The notes: generated by a model from the sequence alone, not told the origin. Shown: positions 25,165-34,103, numbered from the stretch's first letter. The stretch: 64,000 nucleotides of DNA from an uncultured Collinsella sp. (GCA_900757495.1 CAAENX010000014.1:124001-188000), one strand, 5' to 3'. Translations and numbers: made by a program.

Positions 25165-26484
25165 CTATTCCTCCTCGAGCGTGACCTTGCCGCCCAACAG
25201 GCGGTAGTGGTCAAAGAAATCGGGATAGGACTTGTTGACGGCCTCGGCACTGTGGATCACGACCTCGCCGGTGGCGCGACTCGCGGCGATGGCGGCCATC
25301 ATGGCGATGCGATGGTCGTTGTGCGAATCGACCTCGCCGCCGGTAAGGGCATCGACGCCCTTGATTATGAGGTCGTCACCGGCGATGCGCACCTGCGCGC
25401 CCAGCGCGGTGAGCTCGCGGGTGGTGGTGACCAGACGGTCAGATTCCTTGATGCGCAGACGCGCGCAGTCACGGATGAACGTGCGGCCCTGAGCCAGCGA
25501 TGCCACGGCCGAGATAACGGGCACCAGGTCCGGAATGTCGTGGGCGCTCATCTCAAACCCGGCGAGTTTGTCGGACTGGACGGTCGCGGCGTTCGTGGAG
25601 CGCACGATGCGGGCGCCAAAGCGCGAAAGCGCGGCGAGCACGTTGCGGTCGCCCTGCGCGGAGCTCAGCGACACGCCCTCGACGGTGATGGGGTCGGTGC
25701 CGATGGCGCCGGCGCACAGCCAAAAGGCCGCATTGGACCAATCGCCCTCGACCGCTACGCTGCCGGGCGTGCGGTACGAGCCGCTGTTCACGCGGAAGTT
25801 CGTGACCTCGGGCTGGCCGTCCTTGGCCGGAATACGTTCGACGTTGACCTCGACGCCGAAGGCCTTCATGGCCTGGATCGTCAGGTTGATGTAGGGTCGG
25901 CTTTCGATGAGGCCAGTCACCTGCACGCAGGAGGGCTGGGCCAGTAGCGGGGCCGCCAGCAGCAGGCCGGAGATATACTGCGAGCTCACGTTGCCCGGAA
26001 GCACAAAGGTGCCCGGGCGCATGCGGCCGCTCGTCTTGAGCGGAAAACCGCCCAGGCCCTGCAGGTCGCAACCGGCGGCAATGATCTCGTCCGAAAGCGG
26101 GGAGAGCGGGCGGGCACCCAGGCGGCCCTGGCCCACGAAGGTGGCCTCCGCACCCAGCGCGCAGGCGACCGGCAGTATGAAGCGCAGCGTGGAGCCACTC
26201 TCGCCGCAGTCGAGCGTGCCGCCGGCAAGGGCCTTGAGCAAGCCAAATTCAATGCTCTTCATGGTGGGGTGGACCTGGAAGCCGTCCTCGACGGTCTCGA
26301 TGCGGGCGCCGAGTGCCGTGAGGCAGCGCACCGTGGCCTCGATATCGGCGCAGGTCGTGTTGCAGGTTACGTGCGTCTCGCCGTTTGCAAGCGCGGCGCA
26401 GATGATGAGGCGATGCGCCATCGACTTGGATGCGATGGCGGGAACGGTGCCCTTGAGCGGGGACGGGGTGATGCGGGCTAACAT
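25165..26484 (-). CDS. aroA: 5-enolpyruvylshikimate-3-phosphate synthase
   Basis: A 439-residue enzyme adding enolpyruvyl from PEP to shikimate-3-phosphate. The N-terminal TVPAIASKSMAHRLIICAAL holds the S3P-binding Lys-Ser. LDCGESGSTLRFILPVACAL is the PEP/glyphosate loop, with ESGSTLR in place of the NAGTAMR of enteric enzymes. The C-terminal LRIKESDRL and SHNDHRIAMMAAI motifs carry catalytic Asp and Arg residues. The ATG overlaps the aroB stop by 7 nt (ATGTTAG), and AAGGGAG lies upstream. The full tetrad aroF-tyrA-aroB-aroA-aroC is on one strand with little spacing. Confidence 0.96.
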   Translation of the reverse strand: MLARITPSPLKGTVPAIASKSMAHRLIICAALANGETHVTCNTTCADIEATVRCLTALGARIETVEDGFQVHPTMKSIEFGLLKALAGGTLDCGESGSTLRFILPVACALGAEATFVGQGRLGARPLSPLSDEIIAAGCDLQGLGGFPLKTSGRMRPGTFVLPGNVSSQYISGLLLAAPLLAQPSCVQVTGLIESRPYINLTIQAMKAFGVEVNVERIPAKDGQPEVTNFRVNSGSYRTPGSVAVEGDWSNAAFWLCAGAIGTDPITVEGVSLSSAQGDRNVLAALSRFGARIVRSTNAATVQSDKLAGFEMSAHDIPDLVPVISAVASLAQGRTFIRDCARLRIKESDRLVTTTRELTALGAQVRIAGDDLIIKGVDALTGGEVDSHNDHRIAMMAAIAASRATGEVVIHSAEAVNKSYPDFFDHYRLLGGKVTLEEE

Positions 26485-27584
26485 GCGGAAACGTCTCCCT
26501 TCTGGCCGAGGCCCTCGGCAATCAAATCGTGAAAGGTGGAAAGCGGCGTGCGGTCGATGCTGCAACGGCCAATGTCGTGCGGAATTACCAGGTCGATGGT
26601 GTCGCCCGTGCGCTTTTTGTCGTGGAGCGCTTCGGCAAAGACGGCATCGGCATCTAGGTCGCAGCGGGTCTTAAGGCCGTGGCGGGCGCAGAGCTCCTCG
26701 ATACGACCGGGCAGCTCGGCATCGCAAATGCCGTGCAGGGCTGCGGCGCGCGTGATGATGCCCATGCCAATCGACACGCAGTTGCCGTGGCCGAGCTCAA
26801 AGTGTTCGCAGGCCTCGACGGCGTGCCCCGCGCTGTGGCCAAAGTTGAGCAGCTTGCGCTGATTGGTTTCGCGCTCGTCGGCAACGACCACGGCGCGCTT
26901 AATGTCGATATTGCGGGCGATGATGAGCGCCACGCGGGCCACGTCGCGGTTCAGCAGCTCAAGCGTGAGTGGGGTCTTCTCCAACTCGGCGAAGAGCTCG
27001 GGGTCTGCGATCACGGCGTGCTTGACGACCTCGCCGCAGCCGTCGGCGAACTGTTCGGGCGTAAGGGTTGCCAGGCACCCCACGTCGGCGATGACCACGC
27101 TCGGCTGCCAAAAGGCGCCGGCCAGGTTCTTGCCGGCAGCCAGGTCGATGGCCGTCTTGCCGCCGACCGACGAATCCACCATTGCGAGCAGGCTTGTGGG
27201 AATCTGCACAAACTTGCAGCCGCGCATGTAGGTGGCGGCCACAAAGCCCGCCACGTCGCCCACGACGCCGCCGCCGAGCGCCACGATCACGTCGGAGCGC
27301 GAAAGCTCGTGCTCGGCCACAAACTCCAAAATGCCAACGTAGGTCTCGGCACGCTTATGGGCCTCGCCGGCCTCGAAGGTGCAGATGCTCACCTCGTAGC
27401 CTGCGGCCTCCAGGCTCTGCTTAACGGGCATCTGGTAGAGCGGGCCTACGTTGGTGTCCGTCACGATGACGGCGCGCGAGCCGCCGGCGGTGGCGCGTAC
27501 GAGCAGGCCTGCCTGCTCCAGCAAAAACGTGCCCACATGCACCTGGTAGGGGCGTGCGGTGTCGATATCGATGGTAATCGCCAT
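26478..27584 (-). CDS. aroB: 3-dehydroquinate synthase
   Basis: A 368-residue NAD- and metal-dependent enzyme cyclising DAHP to 3-dehydroquinate. Motifs: VIVALGGGVVGDVAGFVAAT (NAD loop), FVQIPTSLLAMVDSSVGGKT, DGCGEVVKHAVI (metal Glu), LLNFGHSAGHAVEACEHFEL and GHGNCVSIGM (metal His residues). GAAAGGA precedes the ATG. It lies 36 bp after tyrA and overlaps aroA. Confidence 0.97.
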   Translation of the reverse strand: MAITIDIDTARPYQVHVGTFLLEQAGLLVRATAGGSRAVIVTDTNVGPLYQMPVKQSLEAAGYEVSICTFEAGEAHKRAETYVGILEFVAEHELSRSDVIVALGGGVVGDVAGFVAATYMRGCKFVQIPTSLLAMVDSSVGGKTAIDLAAGKNLAGAFWQPSVVIADVGCLATLTPEQFADGCGEVVKHAVIADPELFAELEKTPLTLELLNRDVARVALIIARNIDIKRAVVVADERETNQRKLLNFGHSAGHAVEACEHFELGHGNCVSIGMGIITRAAALHGICDAELPGRIEELCARHGLKTRCDLDADAVFAEALHDKKRTGDTIDLVIPHDIGRCSIDRTPLSTFHDLIAEGLGQKGDVSAC

Positions 27585-27620
27585 AAGCTTCGGTCCTTTC
27601 GACCTGGCGTGATGGGTGGT

Positions 27621-28535
27621 CTAGTTGGAGGCCTCGTCGTCGAGCGCGCGCTTGATGCGGTCGCCCTCGGCAAGGAGATTCTCCAGATAGCGCTGGTCGC
27701 GGTCCTTAAGGGCGCGGCTGTAGGCGCCGAGCGATTCGATCAGATGGTCGATCTCGAAGGCGAGCGCATCGGCGTCGTCGATCATGAGCTCGGACCACAT
27801 CTGCGGATTGAGGTGTGCCACGCGGGTGAGGTCGCGGTAGCTGCCGGCCGAAAAGCCGTGATGGACCTGAGCGGTCGGGCTCTTAACATAGGCGTTGGAG
27901 ACGACGTGCGCGAGCTGGCTCGTAAAGGCGATGATGCGGTCGTGCTCGGCGGCGCTCGTTACGCTGAACTTGCCAAAGCCTAAGGGACGTACCATCTCGC
28001 GCACCTGGCCCAAAAGCTCCAGCTTTAGTGCGTCGTCCACTGCGGGCGGTACAAGCACGAGCGGTGCGTCCTGGAACAGGTCGGCGCGGGAATGCGCGTA
28101 GCCCGAGAACTGCGTGCCTGCCATGGGATGCGCGCCCACAAAGTAAAAACCGTGCTCGCGGGCAAGCTCAAAGGCGCGCTCGCACACGATACCCTTGACG
28201 CCCACGGTGTCGATCACCACGGGGCCCATGATGGCCTCGGTGTCGGTGGCGTCGGCGAGTGCCCGGGCGTGCGCCTCGAGCCACTCGATGCAGGCCTCGG
28301 GGTAGCATGCCAGGACGATGATGTCGCATTCGCCGAGCGTCTCGTCGTTGAGCTCGCCGGCAACGGTACCCATACTGGCGGCCGTCATGACGTCGTCATC
28401 GGGGTCCCAGGCCAGCACGCGGACGCCCGCCTGCGCATAGCCGCGGGCAAAGCTGCCGCCGATGAGGCCCAGGCCCACGATGCCGGCGCACTTGGGGCCA
28501 CCCTGGTTAACGCGTGCGTTTCTCACCGTACCCAT
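27621..28535 (-). CDS. tyrA: Prephenate dehydrogenase
   Basis: A 304-residue dehydrogenase turning prephenate into 4-hydroxyphenylpyruvate for tyrosine. It has the NAD(P) motif AGIVGLGLIGGSFARGYAQA (about residues 17-36), the HPMAG motif (GAHPMAGTQFSGYAHSR) and ITSAAEHDR-like and HVVSNAY segments typical of TyrA. No ACT domain is present. AGGAG precedes the ATG, which lies 3 bp after the DAHP synthase stop. An arogenate-specific activity cannot be excluded. Confidence 0.95.
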   Translation of the reverse strand: MGTVRNARVNQGGPKCAGIVGLGLIGGSFARGYAQAGVRVLAWDPDDDVMTAASMGTVAGELNDETLGECDIIVLACYPEACIEWLEAHARALADATDTEAIMGPVVIDTVGVKGIVCERAFELAREHGFYFVGAHPMAGTQFSGYAHSRADLFQDAPLVLVPPAVDDALKLELLGQVREMVRPLGFGKFSVTSAAEHDRIIAFTSQLAHVVSNAYVKSPTAQVHHGFSAGSYRDLTRVAHLNPQMWSELMIDDADALAFEIDHLIESLGAYSRALKDRDQRYLENLLAEGDRIKRALDDEASN

Positions 28536-28538
28536 GGG

Positions 28539-29564
28539 CTACTCCTGAACGGTCTCTTGGCAGACGACCTCGCGGATGGCGCGGATGCGGCGCATGGTGT
28601 CGTCGAACTGGTCGGGGGTGAGGGCCTGAGCGCCGTCGGACCAAGCGTGGCTCGGGTCGTCGTGGACCTCGATCTCCAGACCGTTGGCGCCGCAGGCGGT
28701 CGCGGCGAGCGCCATAGGCTCGACATAGCGGGTGTAGCCGGTGGCGTGGCTGGGGTCGGCGACGACGGGCAGGTGCGACAGGTGGTGCAGCACCGGCACG
28801 GCGTTGAGGTCGAAGGTGTTGCGGGTGCGGGTCTCGAAGGTGCGGATGCCGCGCTCGCACAGGATGACGTTGTCGTTGCCCTCGCTCATGATGTACTCGG
28901 CTGCCATAAGCAGCTCGTCGACGGTGCCGGACATGCCGCGCTTGAGCAGGATCGGGGTCTGGGTCTTGCCGACCTCCTTGAGCAGGGGGAAGTTCTGGGC
29001 GTTGCGAGCGCCAATCTGCATGACGTCGATCTTCTTGTCGAGGAAGACCTGCACGTCGCGCGGGTCCATGATCTCGGTGACGATCGGCATGTCGAGCTCA
29101 GCGGATGCCTCGCACAGCAGGTCTAGGCCGGCGGGACCCATGCCCTGGTAGGCGTACGGGGAGGTGCGGGGCTTGTAGGCGCCGCCGCGCAGCATCGTGG
29201 CGCCGGCGGCCTTCACGCGGCGGGCGATGCGGATGAGGTTCCCGCCCTCGACGGAGCAGGGGCCGGCGATGACCTGGAACTGGTCGCCGCCTACATGTAC
29301 GCCGTGGCCGCAGTCGATGACGGAGTCCTCGGGGTGGAACTTGCGGTTGGCGCGCTTGAACGGCTCGGAGACGCGCTGCACGCGCTCGACGACGTCCATG
29401 GACTCGAGCAGGAACGGGTCGATCTTGGTTGTGTCGCCCACCAGGCCGATGATGGTCTCGTTCTCGCCGCGCGAGACGTCGGTCTTGAGTCCCTTTTTCT
29501 CGATCCAGCTGACGATGTGGCTGACGGCCTCGTCGCTGGCGCTCTGCTTTAAAATCGCAATCAT
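28539..29564 (-). CDS. aroF: DAHP synthase (3-deoxy-7-phosphoheptulonate synthase)
   Basis: A 341-residue first enzyme of the shikimate pathway (PEP plus erythrose-4-P). Residues 1 to about 70 form a ferredoxin-like regulatory domain as in the Thermotoga-type enzyme. The TIM barrel follows: FQVIAGPCSVEGG, LRGGAYKPRTSPYAYQG, VTEIMDPRDVQ, QIGARNAQNFPLLKEVGK, PILLKRGMSGTVDELLMAAE and VVADPSHATG with metal ligands. It is the first gene of the aromatic cluster. Its ATG overlaps the stop of an upstream short reading frame (ATGA), and a terminator-like hairpin lies in that leader. Confidence 0.96.
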   Translation of the reverse strand: MIAILKQSASDEAVSHIVSWIEKKGLKTDVSRGENETIIGLVGDTTKIDPFLLESMDVVERVQRVSEPFKRANRKFHPEDSVIDCGHGVHVGGDQFQVIAGPCSVEGGNLIRIARRVKAAGATMLRGGAYKPRTSPYAYQGMGPAGLDLLCEASAELDMPIVTEIMDPRDVQVFLDKKIDVMQIGARNAQNFPLLKEVGKTQTPILLKRGMSGTVDELLMAAEYIMSEGNDNVILCERGIRTFETRTRNTFDLNAVPVLHHLSHLPVVADPSHATGYTRYVEPMALAATACGANGLEIEVHDDPSHAWSDGAQALTPDQFDDTMRRIRAIREVVCQETVQE

Positions 29565-29635
29565 GGTGTGCCTCTCACCTCGATGGATAGCCCTTGCAAA
29601 AACGGCCCGCATCGCGAGCCGTTATATATGTGCAT
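29561..29635 (-). CDS. Putative leader peptide of the aromatic cluster
   Basis: A 24-codon frame starting MHIYNGSRCG, with one Tyr and one Phe codon, ends in a TGA overlapping the DAHP synthase ATG. No ribosome binding site precedes it. A TATAAA on the minus strand lies 5 nt before its ATG, which would put transcription start at or near the ATG, so a leaderless message is possible. A terminator-like hairpin lies inside the frame. Short frames can be chance; the overlap and position make this one worth noting. Confidence 0.45.
   Translation of the reverse strand: MHIYNGSRCGPFLQGLSIEVRGTP
29592..29623 (-). promoter_or_regulatory. Attenuator-like hairpin in the DAHP synthase leader
   Basis: On the minus strand AACGGCTCGC pairs with GCGGGCCGTT across a 3-nt loop (10 bp, one G-T), ending in TTTTT. 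It lies between the presumed start of transcription and the DAHP synthase start, where a terminator could only act as an attenuator. Confidence 0.6.
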
Positions 29636-29725
29636 GAGAGTTTATACTATCTGACTTGCTTTTGCCGCCTAAAGCGCGCCGTCGCGACGCGTCTCCCACG
29701 TAATTGCAAAGCTTTTTCTATTATT

Positions 29726-29755
29726 TTGTTAGCCCGTGGCGCACTTGGGTATAAT
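29726..29755 (+). promoter_or_regulatory. Promoter of tRNA-Arg
   Basis: TTGTTA, 18-nt spacer, TATAAT (29750-29755, exact consensus), ending 11 nt before the tRNA. Confidence 0.75.
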
Positions 29756-29766
29756 GCCTAACGTTC

Positions 29767-29843
29767 GCCCTATTAGCTCAGGGGATTAGAGCGTCTGCCT
29801 CCGGAGCAGAAGGCCGTTGGTTCGAATCCAACATGGGGCACCA
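29767..29843 (+). tRNA. tRNA-Arg (anticodon CCG)
   Basis: A complete cloverleaf of 77 nt: acceptor GCCCTAT pairing with ATGGGGC, D-arm GCTC/GAGC, anticodon stem TCTGC/GCAGA with loop CTCCGGA (anticodon CCG reading CGG codons), T-arm GTTGG-TTCGAAT-CCAAC and an encoded CCA end. Confidence 0.97.
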
Positions 29844-29918
29844 TCGAACGTAAGACCGTCCGAACCTCGCATGGTCCGGGCGGTTTTCTTATACCGACGC
29901 GACGTGATGGGACAAGGT

Positions 29919-32657
29919 ATGGCAGCAACGGATATCGAGCGCGGACTCTCGACCGCCGAGGTCGAGGAGCGCATCGCCGCTGGTAAGATCAACCGCAACA
30001 TGGAGCTCAAGACCAAGTCGGTCAAAGAGCTCATCATCGAGAACCTCTGCACGCTGTTTAACTTGATCAACGTGGTCTTGGCGATTTTGGTGTTGCTGAC
30101 CGGTTCGTTTAAGAACCTGACGTTCCTGTTCGTGGTGTTCTTGAACACGGCAATTGGCGTCATTCAGTCCATGCGTTCTAAGCGGATGGTCGACAAGCTT
30201 ACGCTGCTCACCTCTAAGAAGGCCATCGCGGTGCGCGACGGCGCCGAGGTGGAGCTCGACCTGGACCAGATCGTGCTCGACGATATCATTCGCCTGGGGC
30301 GCGGTGACCAGATTCCCGCCGACGCCGTGGTGGTGTCGGGCGAGGCGCTCGTCAACGAGAGTCTGCTGACGGGCGAGAGCGACCTCATCAAGAAACAGCC
30401 AGGCTCCGAGCTCATGAGCGGCAGTTTTATCGACTCGGGCCTGCTACGCGCCCGCGTGATCCATGTCGGCGCCGATAACTACGTGGCAAAGATCAACAAC
30501 GAGGCCAAGTACGTCAAAAAGGTCAATTCCGAGATCATGAACGCGCTGAACGCCATCGTGCGGTTCGCGAGCATTATCATGATTCCGCTTGGTCTGGCGC
30601 TCTTTACCTCGAGTGTGAGCGAGCTGTGGGATGCTGCGGGAACCCCGGGCGATAGCGCGCTTTCCTGGTGTTTCTCCGAGCTGCTGGCCGGTCGTGTGCC
30701 TTCTTCGGCGCTGCTGTCCACGGTAGGTGCCCTGCTGGGCATGATTCCGCAGGGCCTGGTGCTGCTGACCTCGTCGGTGCTCGCGATTGCCACGGTGCGC
30801 CTGGCGCGTCGCAAGGTGCTGGCCCAGCAGCTCTACTGCATCGAGACGCTCGCGCGCGTCGACGTGCTGTGCCTGGACAAGACAGGCACCATTACCTCGG
30901 GCCGTATGGAGGTCGAGGGCACCTACCCGCTGCCTGTTGAGGGTGTTGGCTTTGGCGCGGACTCGGACGAGGCTGCTGTTCCCGTCGAGACTACGGTGCT
31001 CGACTTTGCGCTCGCCAACGTGGCGCGTGCGACCTCGGCTGATGCCAACGAGACCTGCCAGGCGCTACTCAACTACTACGCCGATCGTCCGGTCGAGGTG
31101 TCCGAGCCGCTGTCGGTCATTCCGTTCTCGTCGTCCAAAAAGTGGAGCGGCGCGTCGTTTGCGCAGGGCTCCTATGTGATGGGCGCCGCGCAGTTTGTGC
31201 TTTCGGACCGTGTGTTTTCGCAGGTCGAGAACCGTGTCGCCGAGCTCGCCGATACCTGCCGCGTGCTCGTGGTGGCGCGCGTGGACGGCTTTACGCCCGA
31301 TGGCGATATGGTGGGCGAGGCCGAGCCCGTGGGCTTTGTAACCATCCGCGATGAGATTCGCACCTCGGCAGCCGAGACTATCGGCTACTTTAACGAGCAG
31401 GGCGTGACCCTCAACGTGATCAGCGGCGACGACCCGCGTACGGTGTCGTCGATTGCGCGTGTGGTGGGCGTGCCCGGGGCGGATGCCTACGTGGACGCGA
31501 CAACCCTCGATACACCCGCCAAGCTCGACGCGGCGGTGGACCGCTACCACGTCTTTGGGCGTGTGACGCCGCAGCAGAAGCGCGAGCTCGTACAGGCGCT
31601 CAAGCGCCGCGGGCACACTGTGGCCATGACGGGCGACGGCGTCAACGACGTGCTGGCGCTCAAGGAGGCCGACTGCTCCGTGGCGATGGCTGCTGGCTCT
31701 GATGCCGCGCGCAATGTGGCCGAGATCGTGCTCGTCGATAACGACTTTGCCTCGATGCCCGCCGTGGTGGCCGAGGGCCGTCGTTCTATCAATAACCTGC
31801 AGCGCTCTGCCGCGCTCTTTTTGACCAAGACGCTTTTCTCGATGGGCCTGGCGGCGCTGTGCATCGCGCTGCCGCCGTATCCCTTCGAGCCCATTCAGAT
31901 GACGCTCATCAACTTCTTCTGCATCGGCGCGCCGGGCTTTGTGCTGGGCTTGGAGCCCAACACCGCCCGCGTGAAGGGGTCGTTCTTGACCAACGTGCTT
32001 AAGCGTGCGCTGCCGGCGTCGATTGCGGTCATTTTGGCCGCGGCACTCGATATCTTTGTGGCGCGCGTATTTGGCTTTAGCCAGCTTACGCTTTCGACCA
32101 TGTGCCTGCTCACGTCGTGCGCGGCGAGTGTCAGCCTGATCTGGCGCATCTCGCAGCCGCTCACGCCCTTGCGCGTGGTGCTTTTCGTGTTTGTCGTCGC
32201 CGGTATTTTGACGGGCGTTATCGGGTTCCCGGGGCTGCTGTCCATCGCCAACCTGTCGATGGGCCAGATGGTCATTTTGGCGGTTATCATCGTCTTTACC
32301 TGTGCGGTGTTCTTTAAGCTTGCCACGATGATGGACTCGCTTAAGCCCCGTCGCCGTCATGCGGCTACCGGCTTTGGCCGCGGCGTGCGCGTTCGCCTGG
32401 GTCGCGGCGGCGGCAAGGTGAGCTCGACGGGATCGACCGCCGAGCGTTTTGCCAAGCGCGTTGCCGCCGATATGGCGCAGCGCCGCGAGGAACGCACTGT
32501 CCGCGAGGCCGAGGCCCGTGCACTCGAGGGCGTGGCCCAGACCCAGCCCAAGAAACAGAAGGGCGCCGTTGCCAAGCGCTCCCGCGTGACCAAATCGGCC
32601 CAGGGCATCAAGGTATCGATGCCCAGCAAGAAGAATAAGCCCGTAAAGAAAGACTAG
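29919..32657 (+). CDS. P-type cation-transporting ATPase, CtpE-like
   Basis: A 912-residue P-type ATPase. The actuator motif is LTGESDLIKKQPG. The ion-path segment is LLGMIPQGLVLLTSSVLA, followed by CLDKTGTITSG, with the phosphorylated Asp near residue 320. The hinge is MTGDGVNDVLALKEADCSVA. The PQGL plus VRLARRKVLAQQL region resembles CtpE, an actinobacterial ATPase linked to calcium uptake, so Ca2+ or another divalent ion is the likely substrate. About ten membrane segments are present. The last 95 residues form an unusual Lys/Arg-rich tail (RRRHAATGFGRGVRVRLGR, then repeated basic stretches). The ATG at 29919 follows GGGACAAGG; one at 29907 is in frame. The gene begins 75 bp after the tRNA with no clear promoter, so it may be cotranscribed with it. 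Confidence 0.88.
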   Translation: MAATDIERGLSTAEVEERIAAGKINRNMELKTKSVKELIIENLCTLFNLINVVLAILVLLTGSFKNLTFLFVVFLNTAIGVIQSMRSKRMVDKLTLLTSKKAIAVRDGAEVELDLDQIVLDDIIRLGRGDQIPADAVVVSGEALVNESLLTGESDLIKKQPGSELMSGSFIDSGLLRARVIHVGADNYVAKINNEAKYVKKVNSEIMNALNAIVRFASIIMIPLGLALFTSSVSELWDAAGTPGDSALSWCFSELLAGRVPSSALLSTVGALLGMIPQGLVLLTSSVLAIATVRLARRKVLAQQLYCIETLARVDVLCLDKTGTITSGRMEVEGTYPLPVEGVGFGADSDEAAVPVETTVLDFALANVARATSADANETCQALLNYYADRPVEVSEPLSVIPFSSSKKWSGASFAQGSYVMGAAQFVLSDRVFSQVENRVAELADTCRVLVVARVDGFTPDGDMVGEAEPVGFVTIRDEIRTSAAETIGYFNEQGVTLNVISGDDPRTVSSIARVVGVPGADAYVDATTLDTPAKLDAAVDRYHVFGRVTPQQKRELVQALKRRGHTVAMTGDGVNDVLALKEADCSVAMAAGSDAARNVAEIVLVDNDFASMPAVVAEGRRSINNLQRSAALFLTKTLFSMGLAALCIALPPYPFEPIQMTLINFFCIGAPGFVLGLEPNTARVKGSFLTNVLKRALPASIAVILAAALDIFVARVFGFSQLTLSTMCLLTSCAASVSLIWRISQPLTPLRVVLFVFVVAGILTGVIGFPGLLSIANLSMGQMVILAVIIVFTCAVFFKLATMMDSLKPRRRHAATGFGRGVRVRLGRGGGKVSSTGSTAERFAKRVAADMAQRREERTVREAEARALEGVAQTQPKKQKGAVAKRSRVTKSAQGIKVSMPSKKNKPVKKD

Positions 32658-32668
32658 CCCCAACGCCT

Positions 32669-32745
32669 CCCTAAGTTGCGGTGAAATAGGGACTGTTTAA
32701 GCGTTTTAACCTCCTATTCAGTCCCTATTTCACCGCAACTTAGGG
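32669..32745. repeat. Perfect 27-nt inverted repeat
   Basis: Arms 32669-32695 and 32719-32745 are exact reverse complements around a 23-nt loop, starting 11 bp after the ATPase stop. No T-run follows. It may act as a terminator or be a mobile repeat. Confidence 0.9.
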
Positions 32746-32843
32746 GTGAGCGGGGATGTTGAATTGGTGCCTTGCGCTTGTGGGGCCGTGTCGATGTTAT
32801 GCTCTAACCTCAATTGTTTGAATTGCTTCGGAAAGAGGATGCC

Positions 32844-33998
32844 GTGATCTGCCCGCATTGCCTAAAGACCATCGAGGACGGCGCCTCGTTCTGCCCCTAT
32901 TGCAACGCTTACGTTGGTCCGGGCGATGGCCCCGAGCATACCGAGTTTGTGTTCTGCGACGGCTGCGGCGCCCGTCTGTCCCCGCATGACCGTACCTGTC
33001 CCAAGTGTGGACGCCCCGCGCCGGGCATCCTTTCCGAGGACGCGGCCGCATCCGACCTGGCCGCAGGCCGCACGGCCGGCTTTCCGCGTCTGACGCAGGA
33101 GCAGATCGATACCGAGGTGCCCCACGCGCCGGCATCTGCCGCCGTGGTGCTCTCCGACGCAGCCGACCCCAACGAGACCTGCGTGCTGCCTGCCTTCGAT
33201 AAGGACTTTGGCATCCCCAAGGTCGATATCCCCACGCCGGTGTCCCTGCGCGATGATGCCCAGCCTAAAAAGCAAAAGCCCAAGCGCAAGGTCCATCCCG
33301 ACGAGGATGCCTATCACAAGCACAAGCACCATATCCCAAAACCGCTCATCGTCATCGCGGTGCTCGCCGCCGTGTGCGGTGGTGCGTATTGGTTTGTGAC
33401 TGCCGATCCCATGGGCGTCATGCCCGGCTTCTACGACCAGTTTGGCCAGGCCGCCAAGACCACCTTCCCGTCACGCCAAAAGGGCGAGGCCACCGATAAA
33501 GAGCCCAAGCAAGAGGATACGTCCGAGGTCGTTCAGGAGGAGACCGTCTTAACCGACGACCAGCTCTACACCAGGCTTGATGGCCTGTACCAGACCATCG
33601 TGTCGTACAGCGACGAGGATCAGATCGGCGAGGTCATCGATTCGTTTAATAACGGCTATCTGCGTACACCGCTTTCCACCCGCCAGGAGCTGTCACAGAG
33701 CGCCTATGCCCTGCGCGACCAGATTAAAAAGACCCAGGATGAGCTCAACAACCTCAAGGTTCAGGACGACACGGTCTATGCGGAGGACATCGATCATCTA
33801 AAGCAGCTTGCGCAGTGGATGTACGAGCGTGTCGACGTGATCTGCCAGAGCTGGGATATCTCGCTGTCCATTCCCGATGGTGAGTCGCTGAGCGCCCGTC
33901 AGAGCGAGATCCTGGCGCCCATCGCACAAGGCGGCAACAGCGCGCTTAACCAGTACGACGCCAACGTGAGCGCATGGAGGCCGCAGCAGCGTTCGTAA
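32844..33998 (+). CDS. Zinc-ribbon single-pass membrane protein
   Basis: A 384-residue protein. The N-terminus has two zinc-ribbon units (CPHC with CPYC, and CDGC with CPKC, residues about 3-60). An Ala/Pro-rich and then basic linker follows (KKQKPKRKVHPDEDAYHKHK). One membrane segment lies near residues 170-190 (PLIVIAVLAAVCGGAYWFV). The remaining 190 residues would be outside the cell and predict as mostly helical. GTG start with AAAGAGG upstream. Function is unknown; similar zinc-ribbon membrane proteins are common in Actinobacteria and Firmicutes. A cyclophilin and a TPR membrane protein follow. Confidence 0.75.
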   Translation: MICPHCLKTIEDGASFCPYCNAYVGPGDGPEHTEFVFCDGCGARLSPHDRTCPKCGRPAPGILSEDAAASDLAAGRTAGFPRLTQEQIDTEVPHAPASAAVVLSDAADPNETCVLPAFDKDFGIPKVDIPTPVSLRDDAQPKKQKPKRKVHPDEDAYHKHKHHIPKPLIVIAVLAAVCGGAYWFVTADPMGVMPGFYDQFGQAAKTTFPSRQKGEATDKEPKQEDTSEVVQEETVLTDDQLYTRLDGLYQTIVSYSDEDQIGEVIDSFNNGYLRTPLSTRQELSQSAYALRDQIKKTQDELNNLKVQDDTVYAEDIDHLKQLAQWMYERVDVICQSWDISLSIPDGESLSARQSEILAPIAQGGNSALNQYDANVSAWRPQQRS

Positions 33999-34034
33999 TT
34001 TGTTGCCCTCCGGCGGCATAACCTGCGTGCGCAA

Positions 34035-34064
34035 TTGATGGAAGCCCGTGCTTATTGCTACAAT
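34035..34064 (+). promoter_or_regulatory. Promoter of the cyclophilin gene
   Basis: TTGATG, 18-nt spacer, TACAAT, ending 39 nt before the ATG. Confidence 0.6.
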
Positions 34065-34103
34065 TCGTACAAATATGCTTTAAACGCACGAGGAAGGAAC
34101 CAC

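Noticed and set aside
31065..32663. 532-codon open frame on the minus strand inside the P-type ATPase
   Set aside because: It is antisense to a clearly conserved gene and is a by-product of GC-rich third positions; no family motifs.
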